64,000 bases of DNA, from assembly GCF_000720325.1 (NCBI RefSeq), contig NZ_JOJM01000008.1, forward strand, positions 1 through 64,000, read 5' to 3'. The stretch comes from Streptomyces sp. NRRL B-1347. Lineage in GTDB: Bacteria > Actinomycetota > Actinomycetes > Streptomycetales > Streptomycetaceae. The notes beneath the pieces are model-generated. The model was not told the DNA's origin, made no database searches, and worked only from the letters and a program-made list of their open reading frames with translations. Below, one piece after another: positions 1-8,600 of the stretch. The position numbers and the translations under genes were made by a program. Numbering within the stretch: position 1 is the first letter of the stretch; each line of letters starts with the position of its first letter.

Positions 1-117
1 CCGGCGCAGAGCCACGAGCCCCGCGCGCCAGCAGCCCGCGCTCCGCCCGCCCGGGGTGTTCCCACCCGCCCGCCCCCACCGTGGAGGATTCGGCACAGGT
101 GACAGGAAGCCCAACGC

Positions 118-906
118 CTACCGGAGGCGGTGGTCCCTGGAGCGGGTGGTGAAGAGTGACGCCTGGTGTTCAGTGGGCGTGTTGCCCAAGGTGATGAGGT
201 GGGGGGCCAGGGCGAGGGAATGGGTGCGGGAGGGCTCCTTGGTGGACCAGAGGGCTCGTACCGTGCCTTGTACGGCCTCGGTGGGGTGGGAGGCGATCGT
301 CGTCGCCGCGCGGAGGGCCGTGGGGAGCAGCTCGGCGCCGGGGCACAGCTCGGAGACGAGGCCCACCTCGTACGCCCGCCGTGCGGACATCCGCTCGGCC
401 GTGCCCATGAGGGCCGTGCGCGCCACCTCCCCGAACGGCATCCGCTGCGCCATGTGGACGGTCTCGTACGCGCTGACCATTCCGTACGTCGTGTGCGGAT
501 CGAAGAACGTGGCGTGCTCGGCGGCGATGACGAACTCCGCCTCGCCGAGCAGGTAGAAGGCCCCGCCGCAGGCCATGCCGTTGACGGCGGCGAGTACCGG
601 CTTCCACAGGTCGTTGGCCTTGGGTCCGACCGTGAGCAGCGGGTCGTCGAGGGAGTAGGGCGAGGACGGCTGCGGCACCTCGGCCCCGCGGTCGATGCCG
701 GTGCAGAACGCCCGGTCGCCCGCGCCGGTGAGGACCACGGCCCGGACGGTGTCGTCGTGGCGCAACTCCCGCCAGGTGGCGGATAGTTCCGCTGCCAAGG
801 GCAGGTCGATCGCGTTGTGGCGGGACGGGCGGTCCAGGGTGAGGACTGCCACGCCCGTGTCTTTGTCCCGTTCCAGCCGCAGGCCCGCGGGCACCGCCGC
901 CGTCAC
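118..906 (-). CDS. Enoyl-CoA hydratase/isomerase family protein (crotonase fold)
   Basis: A 262-residue crotonase-fold protein, the usual family length, expected to act in the cytosol on an acyl-CoA. The two oxyanion-hole segments are visible: AFCTGID near residue 67 and NGMACGGAFYLL near residue 109. The segment where hydratases usually carry a catalytic Glu reads FFDPHTTYGMVS, with Asp-Pro-His, so hydration of a 2-enoyl-CoA cannot be assumed; isomerase or ring-hydrolase activity is also possible. The GTG start overlaps the stop of the DUF35 gene by 4 bp (GTGA), so the two are translationally coupled. It is the last gene of a probable operon running from 2652. The partners (DUF35, thiolase, divergent acyl-CoA ligase) suggest beta-oxidation-like degradation of a cyclic acid. 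Confidence 0.85.
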   Translation of the reverse strand: MTAAVPAGLRLERDKDTGVAVLTLDRPSRHNAIDLPLAAELSATWRELRHDDTVRAVVLTGAGDRAFCTGIDRGAEVPQPSSPYSLDDPLLTVGPKANDLWKPVLAAVNGMACGGAFYLLGEAEFVIAAEHATFFDPHTTYGMVSAYETVHMAQRMPFGEVARTALMGTAERMSARRAYEVGLVSELCPGAELLPTALRAATTIASHPTEAVQGTVRALWSTKEPSRTHSLALAPHLITLGNTPTEHQASLFTTRSRDHRLR

Positions 907-1343
907 GGCCGCTCCAGGACCCAGCGCGGCACGACGACGCCGCCCTGGTCGGCGAAGACCGCCTGGACCCGGGCCCCGACGCGGATCCTGCCGGGCGGCA
1001 GGGAGTCCAGCGGCGCCCCGGCCCGCGCGACGAGGTTGCCGACGAGCCGGATGCGCGGGGCGTCGGTGAGCTCCACGACGACCGGGTGGTAGGGCGCGAG
1101 GGCGGCGTACGCGGGCAGCAGCGGTGGGTGCGGGACGACGTACGACCAGATCCGGCCCTTGCCGCTCGTCCGGCGCCAGGCGGTGGCGAAGGAGCCGCAG
1201 TGCGGGCAGCAGGGGCGGGGCGGGAAGCGGAGCGCGCCGCAGCCGTCGGCCGCGCAGGCCTGGACGCGCAGTTCGCCGCGGGCCGCGTACTCCCAGAAGG
1301 GGGCGCCGTCGTCGTCGACGACGGGGGTCAGCAGTTCGTTCAT
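903..1343 (-). CDS. Zn-ribbon/OB-fold protein (DUF35 family), thiolase partner
   Basis: A 146-residue protein with an N-terminal zinc ribbon (CAADGCG then CCPHC, two Cys pairs around residues 30-50) followed by an OB-fold with the DUF35 pattern. In actinobacteria such proteins are encoded beside Ltp-type thiolases or MaoC-like hydratases and form complexes with them; in steroid side-chain degradation the DUF35 part of ChsH2 binds Ltp2. Here the thiolase-like gene lies 58 bp upstream and the crotonase gene overlaps by 4 bp, so it is probably the accessory subunit of the thiolase. The ATG is preceded by a GAGAGG stretch at suitable spacing. The family is clear; the exact partner is inferred from gene order. 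Confidence 0.85.
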   Translation of the reverse strand: MNELLTPVVDDDGAPFWEYAARGELRVQACAADGCGALRFPPRPCCPHCGSFATAWRRTSGKGRIWSYVVPHPPLLPAYAALAPYHPVVVELTDAPRIRLVGNLVARAGAPLDSLPPGRIRVGARVQAVFADQGGVVVPRWVLERP

Positions 1344-1401
1344 CAGCCTCTCAGCTCCTCCGTGGCCTGTCGGTCGCTCCGGCGAGAGCGGCCGCCGCTC
1401 C

Positions 1402-2652
1402 TCAGTTCCGCAGAAGGACCGCCGATGTCGGCACCCCCTCGCCCGCCGTGACCAGGCACGTCGCCGCCCCGGGCACCTGCGCGGTGCTCGCGCCCCGCAG
1501 CTGCCGCACGCCTTCGGTGATCAGGTTGAAGCCGTGCACGTACGCCTCGCTGAGGCCGCCGCCCGCCGTGTTGAGGGGGAGGCGGCCGCCGATCTCCAGG
1601 GCGCCGCCCTCGGTGAACGCGCCGCCCTCGCCCCGGTCGCAGAAGCCGTAGCCCTCCAGGGAGAGCGGGACGAGGGCGGTGAACGCGTCGTAGATCTGGG
1701 CGACGTCGACGTCCTCGGGGCCGAAGTCGGCGTGTTTCCACAGGTGCCGGGCGGCGGTCCAGGCGGGCCCGGAGAGCGGGTCGTCGTTCCAGTAGTTGAC
1801 CATGCCGTGGTGCTGGGCGGGCAGCGCCTGCGCGACGGAGTGGACGTACACGGGCCGGTGGCGGCAGTCGCGGGCGCGGTCGGCGGAGACGAGCACGCAG
1901 GCCAACGCCCCGTCGGTCTCCAGGCAGTTGTCGAAGAGGCACAGCGGCTCGCTGATCCAGCGCGAGGTCATGTACATGTCACGAGTGAGCGGACGCTCGT
2001 ACATGATCGCGTCGGGATTCTGGTTGGCGCGGTTCCTGCAGGCCAGGGCCACGTTGAAGAGGTGATCGCGGCTCGCGCCGTACTCGTGCATGTAGCGGCG
2101 GGTGAGCATCGCTATCTCGTCGACAGGACGAAGCAGGCCGAAGGGCCGGGTCCACTGGGCGGGGGTGGGGAGTTGGGCGGTGGTGTTCTTCCACGGCCGC
2201 GGCCCGCTGCCGCGCTTGCGGGACCGCCAGGCGACGCCGACGGTCGCCTGGCCCGTGGTGATCGCGGCGGCGAGGTGGGCGAGCGTGGCGCAGGAACCGC
2301 CGCCCCCGTACCCCGCCTTGCTGAAGAAGGTCACGTCACCGGCGCCGATGGCCTTCGCCACCTCCACCTCGTCGGTCTCCTCCATGGTGTACGAGGCGAA
2401 GGCGTCGACCTCGGCGGGGGAGATACCCGCGTCGGCGAGCGCGGCGAGCACGGCGCGGCACGCCAAGGCCTTCTCGCTCTCGGGCAGTTGCCGGGCGAAG
2501 GCGGTCTGCCCGATGCCGACGATCGCCGTGGCGTCCTTGATCGAGGCCGTTCCGTCAGGTCTTCCGGCGCGAGCGGCGGGCCCTGTGGCCCTTCCGGTGG
2601 CCGCGGGTCCTGTGGAACCGTCGGTTGCCGGCAGTTTTCTGGGGGAAGTCAT
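1402..2652 (-). CDS. Thiolase-like / lipid-transfer (Ltp, SCP-x type) acyl-CoA protein
   Basis: A 416-residue thiolase superfamily member. The nucleophile Cys is in GGGGSCATLAH around residue 110, and the conserved His region is LNTAGGGLSEAYVHG near residue 360. The C-terminal CxGGG motif of classical thiolases is replaced by TAGEGVP, as in Ltp/SCP-x-type members that cleave branched or cyclic 3-oxo- or 3-hydroxyacyl-CoAs. The ATG at 2652 was chosen over an upstream in-frame ATG at 2685 because GGAGG lies 7 nt before it. Residues 1-35 are Ala/Gly/Thr-rich. The downstream DUF35 gene is the expected partner. The promoter region is shared with the divergent acyl-CoA ligase and carries the CTGAC/GTCAG dyad at 2717, so both directions are probably co-regulated. 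Confidence 0.85.
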   Translation of the reverse strand: MTSPRKLPATDGSTGPAATGRATGPAARAGRPDGTASIKDATAIVGIGQTAFARQLPESEKALACRAVLAALADAGISPAEVDAFASYTMEETDEVEVAKAIGAGDVTFFSKAGYGGGGSCATLAHLAAAITTGQATVGVAWRSRKRGSGPRPWKNTTAQLPTPAQWTRPFGLLRPVDEIAMLTRRYMHEYGASRDHLFNVALACRNRANQNPDAIMYERPLTRDMYMTSRWISEPLCLFDNCLETDGALACVLVSADRARDCRHRPVYVHSVAQALPAQHHGMVNYWNDDPLSGPAWTAARHLWKHADFGPEDVDVAQIYDAFTALVPLSLEGYGFCDRGEGGAFTEGGALEIGGRLPLNTAGGGLSEAYVHGFNLITEGVRQLRGASTAQVPGAATCLVTAGEGVPTSAVLLRN

Positions 2653-2716
2653 CCGGGTGCCTCCAGACGCCTCGCGGTGCGCCACGCTGCTGACAGCGCG
2701 CCAGGCTACAGCTAAT

Positions 2717-2731
2717 CTGACGGATAGTCAG
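2717..2731. promoter_or_regulatory. Operator-like dyad, CTGACG family, site 1
   Basis: CTGACGGATAGTCAG, with CTGAC and GTCAG half-sites 5 nt apart. It lies between the divergent thiolase (start 2652) and acyl-CoA ligase (start 2753) genes, 21 nt before the GTG of the ligase. It is one of seven matching dyads in the window, all in front of catabolic genes. This is probably a TetR-type operator; the cognate regulator was not seen. Confidence 0.7.
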
Positions 2732-2752
2732 CTACGTGACGGAGGGGGATGG

Positions 2753-4369
2753 GTGAGGATGCGCGGTGACCTGGAGTGGGGCAGTGTCCCGGGCCTGGTC
2801 CGGGCGGCGGTGCGGCGCTTCGGTGACCGGGAGGCGGTCGTCGAGGGCCGTACGCGCGTGACGTACGAGGAGCTGGGGGAGCGCGTCGAGCGGGCCGCGG
2901 CCGCGTGTCTGGCGCGCGGAGTGCGGGCCGGCGACCGCGTCGCCGTCTGGGCGCCCAACACCCTCGACTGGATCGTGTCGGCCCTCGGCGCGGTCAGCGC
3001 GGGCGCCGTGCTCGTCCCCATCAACACCCGCTTCAAGGGCACGGAGGCGGCCTACGTCCTGCGCCGCTCGCGCGCCCGGCTGCTCTTCGTCACCGGCACG
3101 TTCCTCGGCACCTCGTACGTCGCCGCGCTGCGCCGCGCGGCCGGTGACGGCACCGGCGACGGGCCGCTGCCAGGGCTGCCGCACCTGGAGGAGGTGGTGG
3201 TGCTCGCCGACGACGCCCCCGCCGACTTCCGCACCTGGAAGGACTTCCTCGCGGGCGGCGACGCGGTCACCGGCGCCGAGGTGCGGGCCCGCGCGGACGC
3301 CGTCGAGGGCGGCTGGCCGTCGGACATCGTCTACACCTCGGGCACGACGGGGCGCCCCAAGGGCGCGGTGATCACCCACGCGCAGACGCTGCGCTGCTAC
3401 GAGATCTGGAGCGACCTCGCCGGACTCCGCGAAGGCGACCGCTACTTGATCGTGAACCCCTTCTTCCACACCTTCGGCTACAAGGCCGGGATCATCGCCT
3501 GCCTGATGCGGGGCGCCACGATGATCCCGCAGCCGGTGTTCGACGTGGACGCGGTCCTCGCGAACGTGGCCGCCGAGCGCGTCTCGGTCCTGCCCGGACC
3601 GCCCACCCTGCACCAGGCGCTCCTCGACCACCCCGCGCGCGGCGCCCACGACCTGTCCGCGCTGCGGCTCGTGGTGACGGGCGCCGCGGTGGTGCCGCTG
3701 CGCCTGGTGGAGCGGCTCCGCAGCGAGCTGCGCATCGCCACCGTCCTGACCGCGTACGGGCTCTCCGAGGCCAGCGGCATCGTCACGATGTGCCGTCGGG
3801 ACGACGCCGGGGAGGTCGTCGCCTCGACGTCGGGCCGTGCGATACCCGGCACGGAGGTGCGGATCGTGTCGATGGCGGGCGAGACGCTGCCGCCCGGCAG
3901 CCCCGGCGAGGTCCTGGTCCGCGGCCACCACGTGATGAGCGGCTACTACGAGGACCCGTCCGAGACCAAGAAGGTCCTGACCGGGGACGGCTGGCTGCGG
4001 ACGGGCGACGTGGGCGTCCTCGACGAGGGCGGCAACCTCCGCATCACCGACCGGATCAAGGACATGTTCATCGTCGGCGGCTTCAACGCCTACCCCGCCG
4101 AGATAGAGCAGCTCCTCGGCGTCCACCCCGACGTGGCCGACGTCGCCGTGATCGGGGTCGCGGACGCGCGCCTGGGCGAGGTCGGCAAGGCGTACGTGGT
4201 GCGCCGTCCCGGCGCCACGCTCACGGCCGACGACGTGATCGCCTGGTCGCGGCGCGAGATGGCGAACTACAAGGTCCCCAGGGAGGTGGAGTTCGTGCCC
4301 GACCTGCCCCGCAACGCGAGCGGCAAGGTGCTGAAGGGCGAGCTGCGCCGCCGCGGCGCGACCGGCTGA
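2753..4369 (+). CDS. FadD3-like acyl-CoA ligase (ANL superfamily)
   Basis: A 538-residue adenylate-forming ligase. It activates a carboxylic acid to its CoA thioester through an acyl-AMP. Motifs: P-loop-like YTSGTTGRPKGA near residue 193, the NPFFHTFGYKAG segment, the LTAYGLSEASG A5-type motif, the TGD hinge region and the C-terminal catalytic Lys in NASGKVLKGE near residue 522. From memory, the segments around NPFFHTFGYKAG and VLPGPPT closely resemble mycobacterial FadD3, the ligase for the hydrindane propionate left from steroid rings A/B. That substrate assignment is an inference. GTG 2753 is chosen because GGAGG lies 7 nt upstream; ATG 2759 is an alternative. The gene is divergent from the thiolase operon across operator site 1. 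Confidence 0.85.
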   Translation: MRMRGDLEWGSVPGLVRAAVRRFGDREAVVEGRTRVTYEELGERVERAAAACLARGVRAGDRVAVWAPNTLDWIVSALGAVSAGAVLVPINTRFKGTEAAYVLRRSRARLLFVTGTFLGTSYVAALRRAAGDGTGDGPLPGLPHLEEVVVLADDAPADFRTWKDFLAGGDAVTGAEVRARADAVEGGWPSDIVYTSGTTGRPKGAVITHAQTLRCYEIWSDLAGLREGDRYLIVNPFFHTFGYKAGIIACLMRGATMIPQPVFDVDAVLANVAAERVSVLPGPPTLHQALLDHPARGAHDLSALRLVVTGAAVVPLRLVERLRSELRIATVLTAYGLSEASGIVTMCRRDDAGEVVASTSGRAIPGTEVRIVSMAGETLPPGSPGEVLVRGHHVMSGYYEDPSETKKVLTGDGWLRTGDVGVLDEGGNLRITDRIKDMFIVGGFNAYPAEIEQLLGVHPDVADVAVIGVADARLGEVGKAYVVRRPGATLTADDVIAWSRREMANYKVPREVEFVPDLPRNASGKVLKGELRRRGATG

Positions 4370-4373
4370 CGGC

Positions 4374-4760
4374 TCAGCCCTCGGTCGCGGCCCGTTCGGC
4401 CGTGCTCCGCTCCACGCAGAACTCGTTGCCCTCGATGTCGGCCAGGGTCACCCAGCCCCTGCCGTCGGGCCTGCGGTGGTCGGCGACGAGTGCGGCCCCC
4501 AGCTTCAGGACCCGCTCCACCTCCTCGTCGCGGGACCGCTCCTGCGGCTGGAGGTCGAAGTGGACGCGGTTCTTCGCGGTCTTGTCGTCCGGTACGCGGA
4601 CGAAGAGCAGGGTCGGCCCCTCGGGCGTACTGACCAGGACCTCGTCGTCCCCCGGCAGGTCGCTCTCGGCGATCGACCCGCCGAGCACCCCCGCCCAGAA
4701 GGTGCCGAGCCCATAGGCGTCGTGACAGTCGAACGTGATGTGGCGCACCAGTGTGGTCAT
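4374..4760 (-). CDS. VOC family protein (glyoxalase/bleomycin-resistance fold)
   Basis: A 128-residue single-unit vicinal oxygen chelate protein, convergent with the acyl-CoA ligase gene and separated from it by only 4 bp. The start MTTLVRHITFDCHD puts the first beta strand with a candidate metal His near the N-terminus. The segment around NRVHFDLQP supplies a second His, and DIEGNEFCVE has the usual C-terminal Glu. An in-frame start at 4784 would add eight residues with no support. Many actinobacterial proteins of this type are annotated as glyoxalases without a known substrate. No operon partner is evident. Confidence 0.8.
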   Translation of the reverse strand: MTTLVRHITFDCHDAYGLGTFWAGVLGGSIAESDLPGDDEVLVSTPEGPTLLFVRVPDDKTAKNRVHFDLQPQERSRDEEVERVLKLGAALVADHRRPDGRGWVTLADIEGNEFCVERSTAERAATEG

Positions 4761-4870
4761 GGGCCGGACTATGGGGCACGGCACCGAAGCTGTCCAACGC
4801 TTTCCGGCCCCCCGGGCCCGTGAACGCCCCCGAGCCCGGGGCCGAGCGGGCGGCTCGGCCCCGGGGGCGC

Positions 4871-5071
4871 TCAGGTCCGCGGCGGCGTCGGCATCTGGCC
4901 GTCACCGGGCGGTGCCGGGAAGTGCCCGTCGCCCAGCGGGGCGACCGCCATGTGACCGTCCCCGAGCGGTCCTGCCGGAGAGTGACTGTCGGCGAAGGCC
5001 GGAGCGGACGCTCCCGCCGAGGCTGCGGCTATCACGGCCAGCGTGACGAGGGTCTTTCTGGTTTTAGTCAT
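4871..5071 (-). CDS. Small exported peptide with AfsS-like DGHM repeats
   Basis: A 66-residue protein. Residues 1-27 look like a Sec signal peptide (MTKTRKT, a hydrophobic Ala/Val/Ile stretch, then APAFA before DSHS). The mature part is about 38 residues and consists of repeats: GPLGDGHMAVA, PLGDGHFPAPP, GDGQMPTPP. These match the GDGHMPAPP repeats of the afsS-like gene 182 bp upstream in the same orientation, which lacks a signal peptide. The start at 5071 has AAGGAG at proper spacing; the longer in-frame start at 5119 does not. The AT-rich stretch 5110-5165 may hold its promoter. Function unknown; it looks like a secreted derivative of the AfsS repeat family. Confidence 0.75.
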   Translation of the reverse strand: MTKTRKTLVTLAVIAAASAGASAPAFADSHSPAGPLGDGHMAVAPLGDGHFPAPPGDGQMPTPPRT

Positions 5072-5253
5072 TCCAACTCCTTGGAGGGGGCAGACTTTCA
5101 CTGAGGACTCTAGCCGCATATGAGAGCGTTTGTTCTAATAACTCCGGGTAAATCCCTATATGTTACTTCGCAAGCGTGCAGGTCGGGATACGCCTCGGCC
5201 GCGGCGGCTCCCCCTCCGCGCCGCCGCGGCCGATCCCCGTCAGGATGAAAGTG

Positions 5254-5433
5254 TCAGGCGTCCTTCGCGGGCGGTGCCGGCATGTGGCCGTCACCCTTCG
5301 TGGTCGCCCCGCCCTTGGGAGGGGTGGGCATGTGACCTTCGCCGGTCGGGACTATCGGTCCGTCCTCAGGCGGTGCGGGCATGTGCCCGTCCCCCATGGG
5401 CTTGAGGACTTTCTTCTTCTTGTTGTCGCTCAT
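5254..5433 (-). CDS. afsS: AfsS-like small regulatory protein (sigma-like repeat protein)
   Basis: A 59-residue protein starting MSDNKKKKVLKPMGDGHMP. It carries three copies of a G-(D/E)-G-H-M-P-(A/T)-PP repeat, near residues 14, 31 and 47. AfsS of S. coelicolor is a 63-residue protein with three similar NHMPAP-type repeats, encoded just 3' of afsR and activated by AfsR. The position here, directly downstream of afsR in the same direction, is the same. The start has GGAG upstream (CTGGAGTCACACATG). Between afsR and this gene lie an 11-bp direct repeat suitable for a SARP and a 15-bp hairpin. The role, stimulation of secondary metabolism, is taken from the family; the identification rests on repeats and gene order. 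Confidence 0.75.
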   Translation of the reverse strand: MSDNKKKKVLKPMGDGHMPAPPEDGPIVPTGEGHMPTPPKGGATTKGDGHMPAPPAKDA

Positions 5434-5468
5434 GTGTGACTCCAGCTTGGTGCGGGGCTCCGGGACTA

Positions 5469-5514
5469 GACCGCCCGCTCGGCAACTCCCCCGAGGGTCG
5501 CCGAGCGGGCGGTC
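5469..5514 (-). terminator. Strong 15-bp hairpin between afsR and afsS
   Basis: Perfect inverted repeat: GACCGCCCGCTCGGC at 5469-5483 and its complement at 5500-5514, with a 16-nt loop. It lies 36 nt before the afsS start codon and has no U-run on the afsS side. It could terminate afsR readthrough, or act as a leader structure on the afsS mRNA if transcription starts near the direct repeat at 5599. Confidence 0.6.
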
Positions 5515-5598
5515 CAGGGCCGCTCACGATAGCTGTGGGGCCCACGCGACCCGTCTGCCCCCCGACGCGACGGATCGTTGAAATAAGAGTGGCAGCCC

Positions 5599-5620
5599 GT
5601 CATAAACGTTCGATGAACGT
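5599..5620 (-). promoter_or_regulatory. Candidate AfsR (SARP) binding direct repeat upstream of afsS
   Basis: On the minus strand two adjacent 11-mers are read: ACGTTCATCGA (5620-5610) then ACGTTTATGAC (5609-5599). SARP regulators bind 11-bp-period direct repeats of this kind overlapping the -35 region. A possible -10 (TTATTT) follows about 12 nt further on. The site starts 15 nt past the afsR stop codon and faces afsS. The sequence is seen; binding is inferred. Confidence 0.5.
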
Positions 5621-5634
5621 GCTCGAAGAAGGCC

Positions 5635-8600
5635 TTACGCGGCCGCTACCGGGCGCAGCAGGACACGCACCTCGTCCGCCTCCGGAGCCCCGGTCTGCTC
5701 GTGCAGGGCCAGCGCTTTGTTCCAGCAGGCCCGTGCCCGGTCGATCTGCCCGAGGCTGTCGAGCGCCTTGCCGAGCACGGTGAGGACGTTGGCGCGCATC
5801 CAGTCGCCGCCGACGCAGCCGGTGGCGAGGGCCTGCTCGGCGTGCTTGGCGGCCTGTGCCGGGTGGCGGGCCGCCAGGTGGGTCTGGGCGATGCGGTAGT
5901 GCGCCGTGCCCTCCCACAGCCGCTGGCGGTACTCCGCGAAGACCCGCTGGGCCTCGGTCAGCTGGACGAGCGCCTCCGCGTGCCGGCCGGACTGGCTGAG
6001 GCCGATGCCCAGCGCGTACCGGGCGTTGGCGACCCGGAAGCTGATGCCGAGCTCGTCGTAGAGGGCCATGCCCTGGCGGGCGAGCTCGATGGACTGGTCG
6101 GTGCGCCCCATCATGGCGAGGGTCCGGGACCAGTTGCACAGGGAGCTGGCCTCGCCGTGGCGGTTGCCGTCGAGCCGGAAGGCCTCGATGGCGCGCAGGA
6201 CGTGCTTCTCGACGGTCTTGAGCGCGTGCGGATCGCTGCCCGCGTGCTGGTTCATGCAGCCCACGGAGATGGCCAGTTCGTTCGCGGCGTTGCCGCGCGT
6301 CCAGGGGTCCTCGGTGGTCTCGGCGTGGTCCGCGGCGCGCTGGAGCTCCACGGCGGCCTGCTCGAAGGAGCCGAGCTTGTTGAGGACCTGCCCGAGGGTC
6401 ACGCGGGCCCGGCCCTCGGCGTGCGGGTCCTCCGCCTCGTGCGCGGCGTCGCAGGCCGCCCGGGTCACCAGCTCGAAGCGGTGCGAGCTCGCCCCCGACT
6501 CCGCCAGGTCCTTGGCCGCGAGCAGCAGGTCCACCGCGCGCCGCAGTCCGGCGTGGCCCAGGGACTGCTGGACGCAGGCCAGGATGCAGGCCGCCTCCGC
6601 GTGCAGCCAGTCCAGGGCCTTGCCGTCGTCCGTGAAGCCCCGCACGGGGTGGTCGACGGACTCCAGGTGATCCACCGTCCGGTCGCCAGGACGTTCGATC
6701 GCGTACACCCGGGCCGCCGACGCCAGGTAGAAGTCCAGGAGGCGGGAGAGCGCGGCCTCGCGTTCGCTGGGCGGGAGTTCGTCGCGTTCGGCGCAGGCGC
6801 GGGCGTAGAGGCGGACGAGGTCGTGGTAGCGGTAGCGGCCGGGGGCGGCGGACTCCAGGAGGGAGGTGTCGACCAGGGACTCCAGGAGGTCCTCGGCGTC
6901 CTCGGGGGCGAGGTCGAGCATCGCGGCGGCGGCGGTGAGGGAGATGTCGGGGCCGTCGGCGAGGCCGAGGAGGCGGAAGGCGCGGGCCTGGGCGGGCTCC
7001 AGCTGGCCGTAGCCGAGCTCGAAGGTGGCCTCGACGGCGAGGTCGCCCGCCTGGAGCTCGTCGAGGCGGCGGCGCTCGTCGGCCAGCTTCGCGGCCAGGG
7101 TGGAGACGGTCCAGGTGCGGCGGGCCGCGAGGCGCGAGGCCGCGATGCGGATGGCCAGGGGCAGGAAGCCGCAGGCGGCGACCACGTCGAGGGCCGCCTC
7201 CCGCTCGGACGCGACCCGCTCCTCGCCGACGATCTTCGTGAACAGCTGGAGCGCCTCGTCGGGGGACATCACGTCCAGGTCGACGAGGTGGGCCCCGGCC
7301 AGGTCCACCATCCGGGTGCGGGAGGTGACCAGGGCGGCGCAGCCCTCCGTGCCGGGCAGCAGGGGGCGGACCTGGGCGGCGTCGCGGGCGTTGTCGAGCA
7401 GGACGAGGACGCGGCGGCCGTCCAGGACGGAGCGGAACAGGGCGGCCCGCTCCTCCAGGGTGTCGGGGATGTCGGGGTCGGCCGTGCCGAGGGCGCGCAG
7501 GAAGGCGCCAAGTACCGTCTCGGGCTCGGCGACTCTGGGGCCCGCGCCCTGGAGGTCGACGTACAGCTGTCCGTCGGGGAAGTGCGGGCGCGCGGCGTGC
7601 GCGACGTGCACGGCGAGGGTGGTCTTGCCGACGCCGCCGATGCCCGCGAGGGCCGACACCGCCATCACGCGGCCCTCGGCCGTGGAGAGGATGTCGCTCA
7701 GCTCCTTGACGAAGGAGACGCGGCCGGTGAAGTCCTGCACGGTGGCGGGGAGTTGCGCGGGCCGGATCACGCCGGCGGACGGTTCGGCGGCGGGGGCCGA
7801 GGGCTCGGCGAGGGCCGGGTCGGCCTGGAGGATGCGCTGCTGGAGCTCCTGGAGGCCGGGGCGCGGGTCGACGCCGAGCTCGTCGGCGAGCAGGCGCCGG
7901 GTGTCGGCGTAGACGGCGAGGGCCTCGGCCTGGCGGCCGGAGCGGTAGAGGGCCAGCATCAGCAGTTCGCGCAGGCGCTCGCGCAGCGGGTGCGCGGCGG
8001 TCAGGGCGGTGAGTTCGGAGACGGACTCGGCGTGGCAGCCCTGTTCGAGGTCCATGTCGAGGCGGGCCTCGACCAGTTGCAGGCGCCACTCCTCCAGGCG
8101 GGTGCGCTGGGCGTCGGCGTACGGTCCGGGCACGTTCGCGAGGGGCTCGCCGTCCCACAGGGACAGGGCCTTGTTGACGAGGGCGCGGGCCTGGCACAGG
8201 TCGCCCTGGGCGCGGGCCCGTTCGGCGACGGTCCACAGGGTCTCGGCCTCGGCGAGGTCGAGCGCGCCCTCGGCGGCGCGCACCGCGTAGCCGCCGGACT
8301 CGCTGACGAGGACGCCGGGCGGGAGCACCTTGCGCAGCCGTGAGGCGTAGGTGCGGATGGCGGCGAGGGCCTGGGACGGGGACTCCTCGCCCCAGATGGC
8401 GTCGATGAGTTCGGACGCGGTGGCCGTGCGGCCGTCGCGCAGGAGCAGGGCGGCGAGCAGCGCGCGCTGCTGCGGGGAGCCGGTGGACAGCTGCTCGTCC
8501 CCGAGCCGGGCGCGGACGGGCCCGAGCACGCTGAACCGTGCGGTTGGCTGAACGTCACCCTCGACCCCGGCCACGCCCGCCCTCTCACCACCACCTGCGG

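Noticed and set aside
1..117. Possible gene end at the left edge
   Set aside because: No frame with a recognisable motif in the 117 bp left of the crotonase gene; I see nothing supportable.
2753..2761. ATG 2759 as the acyl-CoA ligase start
   Set aside because: Kept only as an alternative; GGAGG is 7 nt from GTG 2753 and 13 nt from ATG 2759.
5701..8343. An 880-codon plus-strand open frame opposite afsR, and similar long frames opposite other genes
   Set aside because: High GC content leaves antisense frames open. This one has no recognisable domains and lies fully over afsR, which has clear motifs.
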